Positions 1-7,051 are shown, counted from the first letter of the stretch. The stretch: DNA of 7,051 nt from an uncultured Bacilli bacterium (GCA_934133115.1 CAKPAV010000087.1:1-7051), one strand, 5' to 3'. Translations and numbers: made by a program. The notes: a model not told the origin generated them from the letters alone.

Positions 1-20
1 ATAAAATGACAATACAAAAA

Positions 21-2414
21 TTAATGCTTTTTAGTAGTAAATATCATGTTATTAGTATTTATATAATGTGATAAATCTGCTTTATAATCTACCATATTTG
101 CCAAATAAGTATTATCTTTACTTAAATCAATAGGCTTATTAGTAAATTGATATTGTCTTGTTAAATCAGCAAATTTATCATTTCCAAATCTTGATAAAAC
201 TTCATTTGTTTCTGAATCAATAAATTCAATATAGCAACTATTAGTGTTTTTGCCTCCACCAAGTTTAAATGTCACATATCCAGACCCAGATAAAATGAAT
301 TCATCACTAACTAATGTGCCAGTTTTATTTTCTTCCCCATTCCAGCCGCTTAAGAAATAAACGCCTTGTTTATTGTAAGAGAAATTTTCAACCCACCAAA
401 CATCATTATAAGAAATATTAATGAAGTTGCCACTTCCATCAAGATAATGCCAGCCGGTTAAATCACCTGTTTCAAAGTCTCCATTCAAGACTTGATAATC
501 ATTATCAATACCTAATGTTTCGCTAGGCAAAATATTTTTTGCTTCCAATAAATCATTAGGAAGAGATTTTTCATCTTTATAATAAGTTATTAAACTATCA
601 AAAGATATCAATCCCCAAGATGAGGATGAATTATCAACCAATTCAACATGCACTGTCTTTCCTTCAAACATTGATAAATCTGCGACATAATGAAACATAT
701 TCAATAGGTTCTTACCCTTGCCAATGCTTGAATCATCACCAACATCATTAAACATAGCGTTATAATATCTTGCTAATTCTTTATTAGTTTCATCATCTAT
801 TAATGATAAATAACATAATTTAGGGTTATTACCACCACCAAGCAAGTAAGTCATTTTATTAATTCCACCAACAACAAATGACGATGATATTAATTTTCCA
901 ATTTTAGCCTCATCATCCACACCAGTGAATAAATAATTTCCTTTTTTGTTGTATTGATATTTATCCCACCATAATGAATTATTTGAAACATAGCCTATTC
1001 TATCTTTGTCATCAGTCCATGAAGTCGTCCATCCAGTTAAATCGCCTGTTTCAAATGTGCCATTTACCGCTTGATAAATTGATGGAATTTCAATATCTTC
1101 ATTTGCATTTAACTTAACTTCGTATGAATTAATATAATAGAAATGAGGTATTTCTTCATGATAAGTAACTATGGAGTCCAAAGTTATACATCCTAAATCA
1201 TCCGTTGAATCATTATTATCAACAACTTCAATATACATTGTCGATCCTAAATATGTTGATAAATTAATATAATATTGATTCATATTAAGCAAGCGCATTC
1301 CGTTAGCGACATAAGGAAATTGTGAATTATGAAACATATAATTAGATGTTCTTAATACTTCTATATCCCCTTTATCAGAACGAACCATAAATCTTAAATA
1401 TGTTTTATCATTATTAGAGCACCCACCAAGTTTATATGTAATATAACCACTTCCACCTAAAATAAAATTAGATGAACGCATTATACCTACTCCTACTGGA
1501 TTATAATAACCATAATGATAATTTCCATCTCTACCATATGTTATATTTTCATTCCACCAAGTTTTCTCACTATTTATACCTTCATTAGAAAAAGCATCTC
1601 CAGAAACAATTTCCCATCCTGCTAAAGATCCTGTTTCAAAACCCCCGTTTTTAATGTCGTAAATGGATTTTGCTTCTACATCATCAACATAATCTTTTTG
1701 TTTAATGAAGAATTGTCCTTCTTCTTGTGATTTTGAATCCAATCCAATTCGAATATCATCAACACTAATGTAACCATAATATGATGAAGTATCGTTATCA
1801 ACAATTTTCAAATATAGATTTTCATCTTTGTAATTGGATAAATCTACTTGATATTCATAGAAATTATCAGTATTATAGACCCCTAAATTATATTTAGATA
1901 CATCTACATAATCGTCATTTTGCTCAAGAAAATAATCATTTGTAATTTGCGCAACCATTTGGTCATTGTTTTCTAAATAAACACCTACATAACAAATATT
2001 TGTTCGGTCTTTTAATTTGGCATTTGTCCCTCTTCCATCCATCAAAGCACCACCTGCTAACTTCATAGAAATATAGCCATCATCTTTTAACCTAAACGTT
2101 GATGATTTTATATATCCTCTCCTTGCATTAGATGCTTTTAAATCATAACCTTTGCCACATAAATACCAATTTCCTGTAGCATTAACGGAAATTTGATTAT
2201 GCTTATTATCATAGGAAAACTCGAAAGTACGACGAGAAGAAACAGAATCATCACTAAAAGCATCGCCGAAAACTTCCCATCCTGACAAATTACTACTTTC
2301 AAATCCTCCATTTACAATTTCATTTTTATAGACTATTGTTTGACTATTGGTATTTGAGCAAGAACATAACGTTAATAAAGAAACAATGCTTAGTATTTTA
2401 GCATATTTATTCAT
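21..2414 (-). CDS. Surface lipoprotein with four tandem carbohydrate-binding-like repeats
   Basis: 797 residues. A lipoprotein signal peptide is visible: basic N-terminus, hydrophobic stretch at about 7-16, then L-C-S-C with C19 the likely lipidated cysteine. The rest is four related repeats starting near residues 33, 254, 448 and 643, each opening with N-G-x-F-E-(S/T)-x-x-L-x-G-W. Repeats 2-4 then share a WW pair (286-287, 482-483, 673-674), a Y-x-x-x-G-x-Y motif, a G-Y-(I/V)-T-(Y/F)-K-L-G-G-like strand and a D-L-S-x-(Y/F) segment. The pattern suggests galactose-binding-like beta-sandwich modules, which are often carbohydrate-binding; that assignment is inference, without a profile match. 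No catalytic domain is recognisable. It is the last gene of a sugar-uptake operon and overlaps the GH32 gene by ATGA, so a role in holding fructan or a related glycan at the cell surface is likely. The start is fixed by GGAGGA six bases upstream. Repeat 4 is cut short at the C-terminus. It could also be a surface adhesin or a remnant of a larger enzyme. Confidence 0.85.
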   Translation of the reverse strand: MNKYAKILSIVSLLTLCSCSNTNSQTIVYKNEIVNGGFESSNLSGWEVFGDAFSDDSVSSRRTFEFSYDNKHNQISVNATGNWYLCGKGYDLKASNARRGYIKSSTFRLKDDGYISMKLAGGALMDGRGTNAKLKDRTNICYVGVYLENNDQMVAQITNDYFLEQNDDYVDVSKYNLGVYNTDNFYEYQVDLSNYKDENLYLKIVDNDTSSYYGYISVDDIRIGLDSKSQEEGQFFIKQKDYVDDVEAKSIYDIKNGGFETGSLAGWEIVSGDAFSNEGINSEKTWWNENITYGRDGNYHYGYYNPVGVGIMRSSNFILGGSGYITYKLGGCSNNDKTYLRFMVRSDKGDIEVLRTSNYMFHNSQFPYVANGMRLLNMNQYYINLSTYLGSTMYIEVVDNNDSTDDLGCITLDSIVTYHEEIPHFYYINSYEVKLNANEDIEIPSIYQAVNGTFETGDLTGWTTSWTDDKDRIGYVSNNSLWWDKYQYNKKGNYLFTGVDDEAKIGKLISSSFVVGGINKMTYLLGGGNNPKLCYLSLIDDETNKELARYYNAMFNDVGDDSSIGKGKNLLNMFHYVADLSMFEGKTVHVELVDNSSSSWGLISFDSLITYYKDEKSLPNDLLEAKNILPSETLGIDNDYQVLNGDFETGDLTGWHYLDGSGNFINISYNDVWWVENFSYNKQGVYFLSGWNGEENKTGTLVSDEFILSGSGYVTFKLGGGKNTNSCYIEFIDSETNEVLSRFGNDKFADLTRQYQFTNKPIDLSKDNTYLANMVDYKADLSHYINTNNMIFTTKKH
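24..2318 (-). repeat. Four diverged tandem protein-domain repeats
   Basis: The coding sequence carries four units, in transcription order at about 2318-1749, 1655-1167, 1073-585 and 488-24. The N-G-x-F-E openings are spaced 221, 195 and 193 codons apart. Repeats 2, 3 and 4 resemble each other most: they share the WW pair and the K-L-G-G or L-L-G-G strand, while repeat 1 is longer and lacks WW. DNA-level similarity survives only in patches: the T-G-D-L-T-G-W coding segments near 455-476 and 1034-1055 match at about 20 of 22 bases. This points to old duplications that have diverged rather than a recent expansion. Unit 4 lacks the last strands present in units 1-3. Boundaries are by eye and may be off by several residues. 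Confidence 0.8.
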
Positions 2415-4912
2415 AATAAATCCTCCAAATTACCAACATTACCATAATAAGAAGGTGTGACATTATCGTTATAAGCCCCTTTCATTTTTATTATTTTTAA
2501 GGAATTTATGGTTAATGAAGAATTTTCCTCAAAAAAGTGTAAATAATCAGAATCTCCATATTTAGGATAAATTCTTGTTGTAAAGGAAATAATACCATTT
2601 ACATATATTTCAAGCATTGATCTATCAAGTAATATAGTCACATCATATTTTGAAGAGACATTATTCCAAATATAACTAGGTTGTTTATTTACATACTCAT
2701 GTAATGTTGATTGCAAACGATCAACATACACACCATCTTGATCAAAAACCAATGAAGTTTTTTCGGTTTCCCCATTAGAAGTTATATGTTTGTTATATCG
2801 AATATCAAGCCCTGATTTATAGTTGCCACTAGTGGAATCAATGCTAATTTGCATATCAATTCTTAACATATCGCCACGAATAGAAGAAATATCATTATTA
2901 ATCTCATGAACTCCCTTAGGTGCATTTGACTCATATAATATTCCATCATATAATGACTCAATTTCTTTAATCGGTTCACGTATAACTTCATTTCCATCAT
3001 CAGACAAATATAATTCTAATGGGATAGCAAAATTGTGGGCCCAACCTTCATAATAATTTTGATTGGTTCCGGCATCTTTGCCTTGAGCAATTGCATAAAT
3101 AACTGTACGACCATCTTCATAATTGGTTGTTCCATTTTCTTTATCTTCATCTGTTAAGAAACAATAACCATTTTGACCAGTATAAACGCCTCTTCCTAAA
3201 TCAAATAGTCTAGGCTTATTATCATCAGGTATAAAACGACATGTATCTTTATCAAAATTACCTATCCAATAGTAGCAATCAACTGTAAATCCATCCACAG
3301 TATATTGAGGACAATCAAATAAAATATATTTTGTTTTTGTTTTATCTTTTGTTGAAATTGGAAGTAAGACCACACATTCCCAGTGAGCGCCTTGTTCAGG
3401 ATATAAATCGAGTGGACATTCATAAAGATAACCTTTATAGTCCCAATTTCTCATATTACTAGATGTGTATACATTAGCGGATCCCCCTCTTCCGGGTATG
3501 GAAGTAGAAATCAACATATAATAAGTACCATCATCATACCAAATAAATGGGTCTCTAAATTGATCTCTTTCACCTTGAGAGTCATCATTAGGTTGCTCAA
3601 TAACCACAGAAGATTCGACAACCCAATCAGTTAAATATGGATCATTTATATCTTTTGGGTGAGCATACGCAATATTTTGTCCTGACCATGTCGAATGATT
3701 AGTTCCAGCAGTAATAACAAGCCATGGTTCACCATCTGGTCCGATACAACTTCCACCAGTCCAAACACCCTCAGGACAAATATCTTTTGTCGGTACAACT
3801 GCATCCTTAAGATATTGCCAATGAATCATATCATCAGATACCAAATGTCCCCATCTTATTTGTGACCAATATGGTCCAGAAGGATTATGTTGATAAAATA
3901 CATGATATTTACCTTTGTAATAAATAGGAGAATGAGGTTCATTCATCCATGTGGCAGGAGGTAACGCATGATATTGAGGTCTATATCTATCACCTTCATA
4001 TTGTGATGAGTCTAAAGCTATTTCATTAAAATCTAGATAAGGGTGAACATTATCTTTTAATCCTAAAGAATATAGTTCTTTAATTTCTTTAGGACTCAAT
4101 GATTTAGAATATATAGAAACTTCATCTAACAATCCCGCAGGTAATTGTCTACTAATTCCAAATTCAACCATTGGATTATTATATTTTCCAATATATAATG
4201 GTTCAGAAGAAGAAATAATATTTGAACCTATTAATTCTGGAATAATGGCTTCATAAGAAGCATTACCATTAAAGAATAAACCAATATATCCAGTTGATGA
4301 ATCAAATGTCGCGGTAATAAATGACCACTCATATAAATTAAGCGTATTAATCGGATCATAATAACCTACAAAAAAGTTTTCATCTTTATCTTTATTATAG
4401 AGATTTAATTGAATCCCCCATAAACCAAGTCTTCCGTAACCAAATGTGAATCCTTCGCCCATTTCCATATCACCTTGATTAAAAATCGAAGTTAATCTAG
4501 TATGGTTAGAAGCAATAGATTCATTACTATAATTTGAAACATTTTCAAACACTCTTGGCGCAATCCAACTTGATAAAGTTATCGCAGTTTTAGGAGTAAT
4601 AAATTCATCATCTTTTAAATATGTAGAAAAACCATCCATATATAATGAATTGTTTATAACACCTTTTTTTAATAAGGCTTGTGATGGCTCTTTAAATATC
4701 TTATTCGCGTTTTCTTCATTAAAAACGTAATTTACGTGATAATTTTTTTTAGAAACATCTTCTATGGTATATTCATTATTAATTTCGTCAAATCCAAAAT
4801 GTAATAGTAATTTATTATTTTCTTTATTGGTATTTATATTTGAATAATTGCAACCACAAGTTAATAAAGAAGCAAATAAAATAGGTATAAGTAACAATTT
4901 TTTAATTTCCAT
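2411..4912 (-). CDS. Surface lipoprotein: LamG-like domain plus GH32 fructanase-type module with Glu at the nucleophile position
   Basis: 833 residues. The signal peptide ends in T-C-G-C, with C21 the likely lipid-anchored cysteine, so the protein acts outside the membrane. Residues about 33-285 form a LamG/concanavalin-A-like domain, with hallmark L-x-L-H-F-x-F-D-E at its start and L-L-D-E-V-S-I-Y near its end. The GH32 five-bladed propeller follows (about 311-650): WMNEPH at 322-327, FYQHNP at 339-344, WGH at 354-356, WTGG at 384-387, RDP at 453-455 and WEC at 511-513. A C-terminal beta-sandwich (about 660-810) carries the family's D-R-S-x-L-E-(I/V) strand at 763-769. GH32 enzymes hydrolyse or transfer beta-fructofuranosyl units of inulin, levan or sucrose-type sugars. 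The transition-state Asp (D454) and acid/base Glu (E512) are present, but the nucleophile Asp is replaced by E325. Transporter genes lie directly upstream, supporting extracellular fructan degradation. Family assignment is firm; substrate and even activity are open because of E325. Confidence 0.93.
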   Translation of the reverse strand: MEIKKLLLIPILFASLLTCGCNYSNINTNKENNKLLLHFGFDEINNEYTIEDVSKKNYHVNYVFNEENANKIFKEPSQALLKKGVINNSLYMDGFSTYLKDDEFITPKTAITLSSWIAPRVFENVSNYSNESIASNHTRLTSIFNQGDMEMGEGFTFGYGRLGLWGIQLNLYNKDKDENFFVGYYDPINTLNLYEWSFITATFDSSTGYIGLFFNGNASYEAIIPELIGSNIISSSEPLYIGKYNNPMVEFGISRQLPAGLLDEVSIYSKSLSPKEIKELYSLGLKDNVHPYLDFNEIALDSSQYEGDRYRPQYHALPPATWMNEPHSPIYYKGKYHVFYQHNPSGPYWSQIRWGHLVSDDMIHWQYLKDAVVPTKDICPEGVWTGGSCIGPDGEPWLVITAGTNHSTWSGQNIAYAHPKDINDPYLTDWVVESSVVIEQPNDDSQGERDQFRDPFIWYDDGTYYMLISTSIPGRGGSANVYTSSNMRNWDYKGYLYECPLDLYPEQGAHWECVVLLPISTKDKTKTKYILFDCPQYTVDGFTVDCYYWIGNFDKDTCRFIPDDNKPRLFDLGRGVYTGQNGYCFLTDEDKENGTTNYEDGRTVIYAIAQGKDAGTNQNYYEGWAHNFAIPLELYLSDDGNEVIREPIKEIESLYDGILYESNAPKGVHEINNDISSIRGDMLRIDMQISIDSTSGNYKSGLDIRYNKHITSNGETEKTSLVFDQDGVYVDRLQSTLHEYVNKQPSYIWNNVSSKYDVTILLDRSMLEIYVNGIISFTTRIYPKYGDSDYLHFFEENSSLTINSLKIIKMKGAYNDNVTPSYYGNVGNLEDLL
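2421..2426 (-). promoter_or_regulatory. Ribosome binding site of the repeat lipoprotein
   Basis: GGAGGA on the minus strand lies six bases before the ATG at 2414. It sits inside the last codons of the upstream GH32 gene (encoding L-E-D), and the stop TGA of that gene overlaps the ATG as ATGA. The site fixes the start codon and suggests translational coupling of the enzyme and the repeat protein. Confidence 0.85.
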
Positions 4913-4916
4913 AAAA

Positions 4917-4922
4917 TCACCT
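4917..4922 (-). promoter_or_regulatory. Ribosome binding site of the GH32 gene, overlapping the upstream stop codon
   Basis: AGGTGA on the minus strand lies four bases before the ATG at 4912. Its first two bases are the last two of the TAG stop codon of the upstream permease gene (4921-4923). The two genes are therefore packed so that a terminating ribosome sits on the next gene's initiation site. Confidence 0.75.
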
Positions 4923-5841
4923 ACATTTTTAATCCGGCTGTTCCAAAACCTTTAACAATATATTTTTGCGCTGCGACATAAACCACAAAAATAGGTAATG
5001 AAGTAATAACTAATGAAGCCATAATTTCACCAGTGGTAATACCTTGAATTGCTTGGATTGAAGTCAAAGCTGCTTGAATTGGATAAAGAGGCCAACCATT
5101 GATATTACTTGGTAAAACCATCGTAGGCCATAAATAATCATTCCAAACACCAATAAAACAGAAAACCGCATCTGTAGCCACAATAGGTTTAGACATAGGT
5201 AAAATTATCTTAAAGAAAATTTGAACATTATTTAGTCCATCCATTCGCGCTGCTTCTTCATACTCAGAAGGAATAGAGACAAAGAATTGCCTAAATAAGA
5301 ATATATTAAATATTGAGATACTGGACGGCAAAATAACTGCAAATACACCCAAAGCGTTTTTTAAACCAAGAACATTTTTTACAATTGCATATAATGGAAT
5401 AATCGAAGTTTCGACAGGTACAATAATCAAAAACATAATTATAAAATTAAAGAATTTTTTACCTGGAAATCGATATTTTGCAAGAACATATCCAGCAAGT
5501 CCATTAATTAAAACATTTAATACAATAACTATACCCGCATAGATAAAACTATTAAGTGCATATTTCCAAACACCATAACTCGTAAAAATAATTTTGTAGT
5601 TTTTTACCATTGAAGACAAACTACTAAAATTTGGAATAAACATCCTTAATGTACCAGCACATTGGGCTATTGCTTCTTCAGATTTTGTTGAAGTTGCAAT
5701 CATATATAAAAGTGGAAAAAGGAAAATTAAAGATAAAATAGTTCCCGAAATATAATAAATAGTGTTTAAAACTATTTTCTTTTTACTTCCCTTAATTTTA
5801 TTAACCTTGCCCTCTTTTATTAACAAATCTAGCTTGCTCAT
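4921..5841 (-). CDS. Carbohydrate ABC transporter permease, MalG/UgpE type (CUT1)
   Basis: 306 residues, a normal length for the family. It forms one of two membrane subunits of a binding-protein-dependent sugar importer. Six membrane segments can be read at about 25-47, 96-118, 130-155, 165-188, 222-242 and 274-296. The cytoplasmic EAA loop that docks the ATPase is intact: E-E-A-A-R-M-D-G at 195-202, followed by the I-L-P at 213-215. The C-terminus Q-K-Y-I-V-K-G-F-G-T-A-G is characteristic of MalG-like permeases. The start ATG overlaps the TGA stop of the MalF-like gene (ATGA, 5838-5841), so the two partner subunits are probably made in a coupled ratio. Substrate cannot be read from the sequence; the adjacent GH32 gene suggests fructo-oligosaccharides or a related product. 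Confidence 0.95.
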   Translation of the reverse strand: MSKLDLLIKEGKVNKIKGSKKKIVLNTIYYISGTILSLIFLFPLLYMIATSTKSEEAIAQCAGTLRMFIPNFSSLSSMVKNYKIIFTSYGVWKYALNSFIYAGIVIVLNVLINGLAGYVLAKYRFPGKKFFNFIIMFLIIVPVETSIIPLYAIVKNVLGLKNALGVFAVILPSSISIFNIFLFRQFFVSIPSEYEEAARMDGLNNVQIFFKIILPMSKPIVATDAVFCFIGVWNDYLWPTMVLPSNINGWPLYPIQAALTSIQAIQGITTGEIMASLVITSLPIFVVYVAAQKYIVKGFGTAGLKM

Positions 5842-6812
5842 TGGTTCTTATCTCCTAAAAATTTACGTTGTAATAAAGTGATTGATCCTATCACTATTGT
5901 CATCAACAAAGCAACAGCGCTTGATAAACCAACCCATCTGTTTGTATAACCAGTTGTGTACATATAATAAGATAAGGTTAAAGTATTATTTCTATATCCT
6001 GTCATTAACATCGGTTGAACCATAACTCTACATGCACCAATGAAAACAGTTATCAGCACATATAAGAATGTTGGCTTTAGACCTGGTATTGTAATATGAA
6101 TAAATCTTTGAAAAGCATTCGCTCCATCTAAAGAGGCAGCTTCATATAAATCTTTTTGAATATTGCCTAAAGTTGAAAGGAAGATTAACATTTGATATCC
6201 ACAACCTTGCCAAGCACTAAGCAATACAATCCAAAGCATTGCGCTATCTTCCCTTAAAAAGTCTTTAGGAGCAATATTAAATAATTTTAAAAATGAATTT
6301 AATAAGCCAGTTGACGATGGAGAAAGAATTTGAAGCCATAAATATGAAGTTACGGTTAAAGAAATAACAACTGGCGCAAAAAAGCATACTTTAAAAATAC
6401 CAACGCCTTTAACTTTACGTGAGCAGAATAATGCTAGACCTAAAGCTAAAAATATTTGAAGTGGTACTACTAAAACAACAAATATCGAAGTATTCTTTAA
6501 GGCACAATAAATATCACCATGCGCTTTAAATTCTTCAAAAATAGAAACGAAATTTTTGAATCCTATAAAAGAAATATCATTAGGCTTTAATAAATAGAAA
6601 TTTGTAAATGAATATCCTAAAGAATAAATAATTGGAAGCAAGACAAACAAAAATGCTAGAATTGTTGCCGGTAGTAACATCAAAAATGATGATAATACTG
6701 TCTTAGCTTTATAATGTTCTTGCTCTTTTTTATTCTTTTTGATATCAATTAATACTAAAACAAAAAATATAACAGCAAAAATCAATAATATTATAAAAGT
6801 TGTAGCTATCAT
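5838..6812 (-). CDS. Carbohydrate ABC transporter permease, MalF/UgpA type (CUT1)
   Basis: 324 residues. It is the partner membrane subunit of the following MalG-type permease. The EAA loop reads Y-E-A-A-S-L-D-G-A at 223-231 with I-P at 242-243. Family landmarks include F-x-G-F-K-N-F after the first core helix (82-88) and a late Y-x-Y-x-x-(G/T) segment. Core membrane segments lie at about 42-68, 107-131, 137-163, 194-215, 247-268 and 294-314. In addition there is a hydrophobic segment at 3-23 followed by a basic stretch (K-K-N-K-K), which UgpA-like permeases of about 290-300 residues usually lack, so seven membrane spans are predicted. The start is supported by AGGTGA four bases upstream; an internal start would remove the extra helix but has no comparable support. 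The gene follows the binding-protein gene after 27 nt. Import of oligosaccharides freed by the neighbouring GH32 enzyme is the likely role. Confidence 0.94.
   Translation of the reverse strand: MIATTFIILLIFAVIFFVLVLIDIKKNKKEQEHYKAKTVLSSFLMLLPATILAFLFVLLPIIYSLGYSFTNFYLLKPNDISFIGFKNFVSIFEEFKAHGDIYCALKNTSIFVVLVVPLQIFLALGLALFCSRKVKGVGIFKVCFFAPVVISLTVTSYLWLQILSPSSTGLLNSFLKLFNIAPKDFLREDSAMLWIVLLSAWQGCGYQMLIFLSTLGNIQKDLYEAASLDGANAFQRFIHITIPGLKPTFLYVLITVFIGACRVMVQPMLMTGYRNNTLTLSYYMYTTGYTNRWVGLSSAVALLMTIVIGSITLLQRKFLGDKNQ
5851..5856 (-). promoter_or_regulatory. Ribosome binding site of the MalG-type permease
   Basis: AGGAGA on the minus strand, nine bases before the ATG at 5841, lies within the last codons of the upstream permease gene. 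It supports the chosen start and the ATGA overlap. Confidence 0.75.
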
Positions 6813-6816
6813 ATTT

Positions 6817-6822
6817 TCACCT
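6817..6822 (-). promoter_or_regulatory. Ribosome binding site of the MalF-type permease
   Basis: AGGTGA (within AAGGAAGGTGA) on the minus strand lies four bases before the ATG at 6812, in the 27-nt gap after the binding-protein gene. It confirms the upstream start, which includes the extra N-terminal hydrophobic segment. The gap shows no hairpin or promoter-like pair of boxes. Confidence 0.8.
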
Positions 6823-6839
6823 TCCTTAATATAAAATAA

Positions 6840-7051
6840 TTATTTTAATCTGTTTAATTCTTGTTGAAGTACATTTGTTTGATTGTCAATTAAGCCTTTT
6901 AAGTCATTACCTTTCAAACCCGCAATAACTTGATTGAAACAAGTTGAAAATTTAGGGTAACCAACTGTTGATGGTCTAGCTTTACCAGTTTTTTGTAATT
7001 GTTCCATTAAAATCTTTTCTGGGTCGCCATCTTTATAATTGGTCTCGACTG
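6840..7051 (-). CDS. Sugar ABC transporter substrate-binding protein, C-terminal fragment (partial, 5' end outside the window)
   Basis: Seventy codons before the TAA at 6840-6842 are visible; the gene runs off the window edge, so no signal peptide or start can be assessed. The fragment reads V-E-T-N-Y-K-D-G-D-P-E-K-I-L at its beginning, then A-R-P-S-T-V-G-Y-P-K-F-S-T, and ends in a helix rich in Asn, Gln and Leu (L-Q-Q-E-L-N-R-L-K). The A-R-P-x-x-x-x-Y-P-x-(F/I)-S motif followed by a helix and a small-residue turn is typical of the C-terminal end of CUT1 (MalE/UgpB-like) binding proteins. The two CUT1 permease genes immediately downstream make this assignment stronger than the fragment alone would. 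It would be a membrane-anchored lipoprotein that delivers oligosaccharide to the permease pair. Ligand specificity cannot be judged. Confidence 0.82.
   Translation of the reverse strand, partial: VETNYKDGDPEKILMEQLQKTGKARPSTVGYPKFSTCFNQVIAGLKGNDLKGLIDNQTNVLQQELNRLK

Noticed and set aside
1..20. A terminator after the last gene.
   Set aside because: Only 20 bases follow the stop codon. They contain a T-rich run but no visible hairpin, so nothing can be called.
1..60. A single-base frameshift might explain the short fourth repeat.
   Set aside because: The alternative frames on the minus strand hit stops within this stretch, and their translations do not show the missing V-D-N or D-S...T-Y motif. 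A deletion or a diverged tail fits better.
2411..2414. TGA at the end of the GH32 gene might be a Trp codon (Mycoplasma code), given the AT-rich sequence.
   Set aside because: Reading through adds only a few residues before a TAA. Another gene starts right there with a good ribosome binding site, tryptophans elsewhere are TGG, and TGA also ends the MalF-type gene at an identical ATGA overlap.
2405..2430. The GH32 gene and the repeat protein might be one gene split by a frameshift.
   Set aside because: The repeat protein has its own GGAGGA site, ATG and complete lipoprotein signal peptide, and the GH32 module is already complete to its C-terminal sandwich.
1..7051. Plus-strand genes, CRISPR arrays, RNA genes or insertion sequences.
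   Set aside because: The minus strand is almost fully occupied by well-supported coding sequence. I saw no regularly spaced short repeats, tRNA-like clover-leaf or transposase motif, and no plus-strand reading frame of useful length.

Overview
The window is a compact minus-strand operon from a low-GC (roughly one-third G+C by eye) Gram-positive-type bacterium. Both exported proteins begin with lipoprotein signal peptides, the Shine-Dalgarno sequences are strong (GGAGGA, AGGTGA, AGGAGA), and the sugar transporter is of the CUT1 ABC type. Tryptophan is written TGG, and TGA closes two genes at ATGA stop/start overlaps, so the standard bacterial code (table 11) applies rather than the Mycoplasma code. 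A gut-type Bacillota lineage (Erysipelotrichia or a related AT-rich Bacilli group) is my best guess; the sequence does not settle it.

Read in the direction of transcription (from 7051 down to 1) the layout is: the C-terminal 70 residues of a sugar-binding ABC lipoprotein (6840-7051, start outside the window); a MalF/UgpA-type permease (5838-6812); a MalG/UgpE-type permease (4921-5841); a surface lipoprotein with an N-terminal LamG-like domain and a complete GH32 module (2411-4912); and a surface lipoprotein made almost entirely of four related beta-rich repeats (21-2414). Gaps are 27 nt, -4, 8 and -4 nt. No internal promoter or terminator is visible, so the five genes are probably co-transcribed from a promoter beyond 7051. 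No gap exceeds 30 nt, no RNA gene, mobile element or CRISPR array was seen, and only 20 nt follow the last stop codon.

The genes read as a fructan-type glycan capture, cleavage and import system. The repeat lipoprotein would hold polysaccharide at the cell surface, the GH32 lipoprotein would cut it, and the binding protein plus two permeases would import the products. The energising ATPase is not in the window; in many Bacillota it is a shared MsmK-type protein encoded elsewhere.

Two things stand out. The GH32 protein has Glu (E325) where the family's nucleophile Asp is expected (WMNEPH instead of WMNDPN), while the RDP and EC catalytic motifs are intact. The repeat lipoprotein has no recognisable catalytic domain, and its fourth repeat stops short of the conserved VDN...FDS...TYY end seen in repeats 2 and 3.
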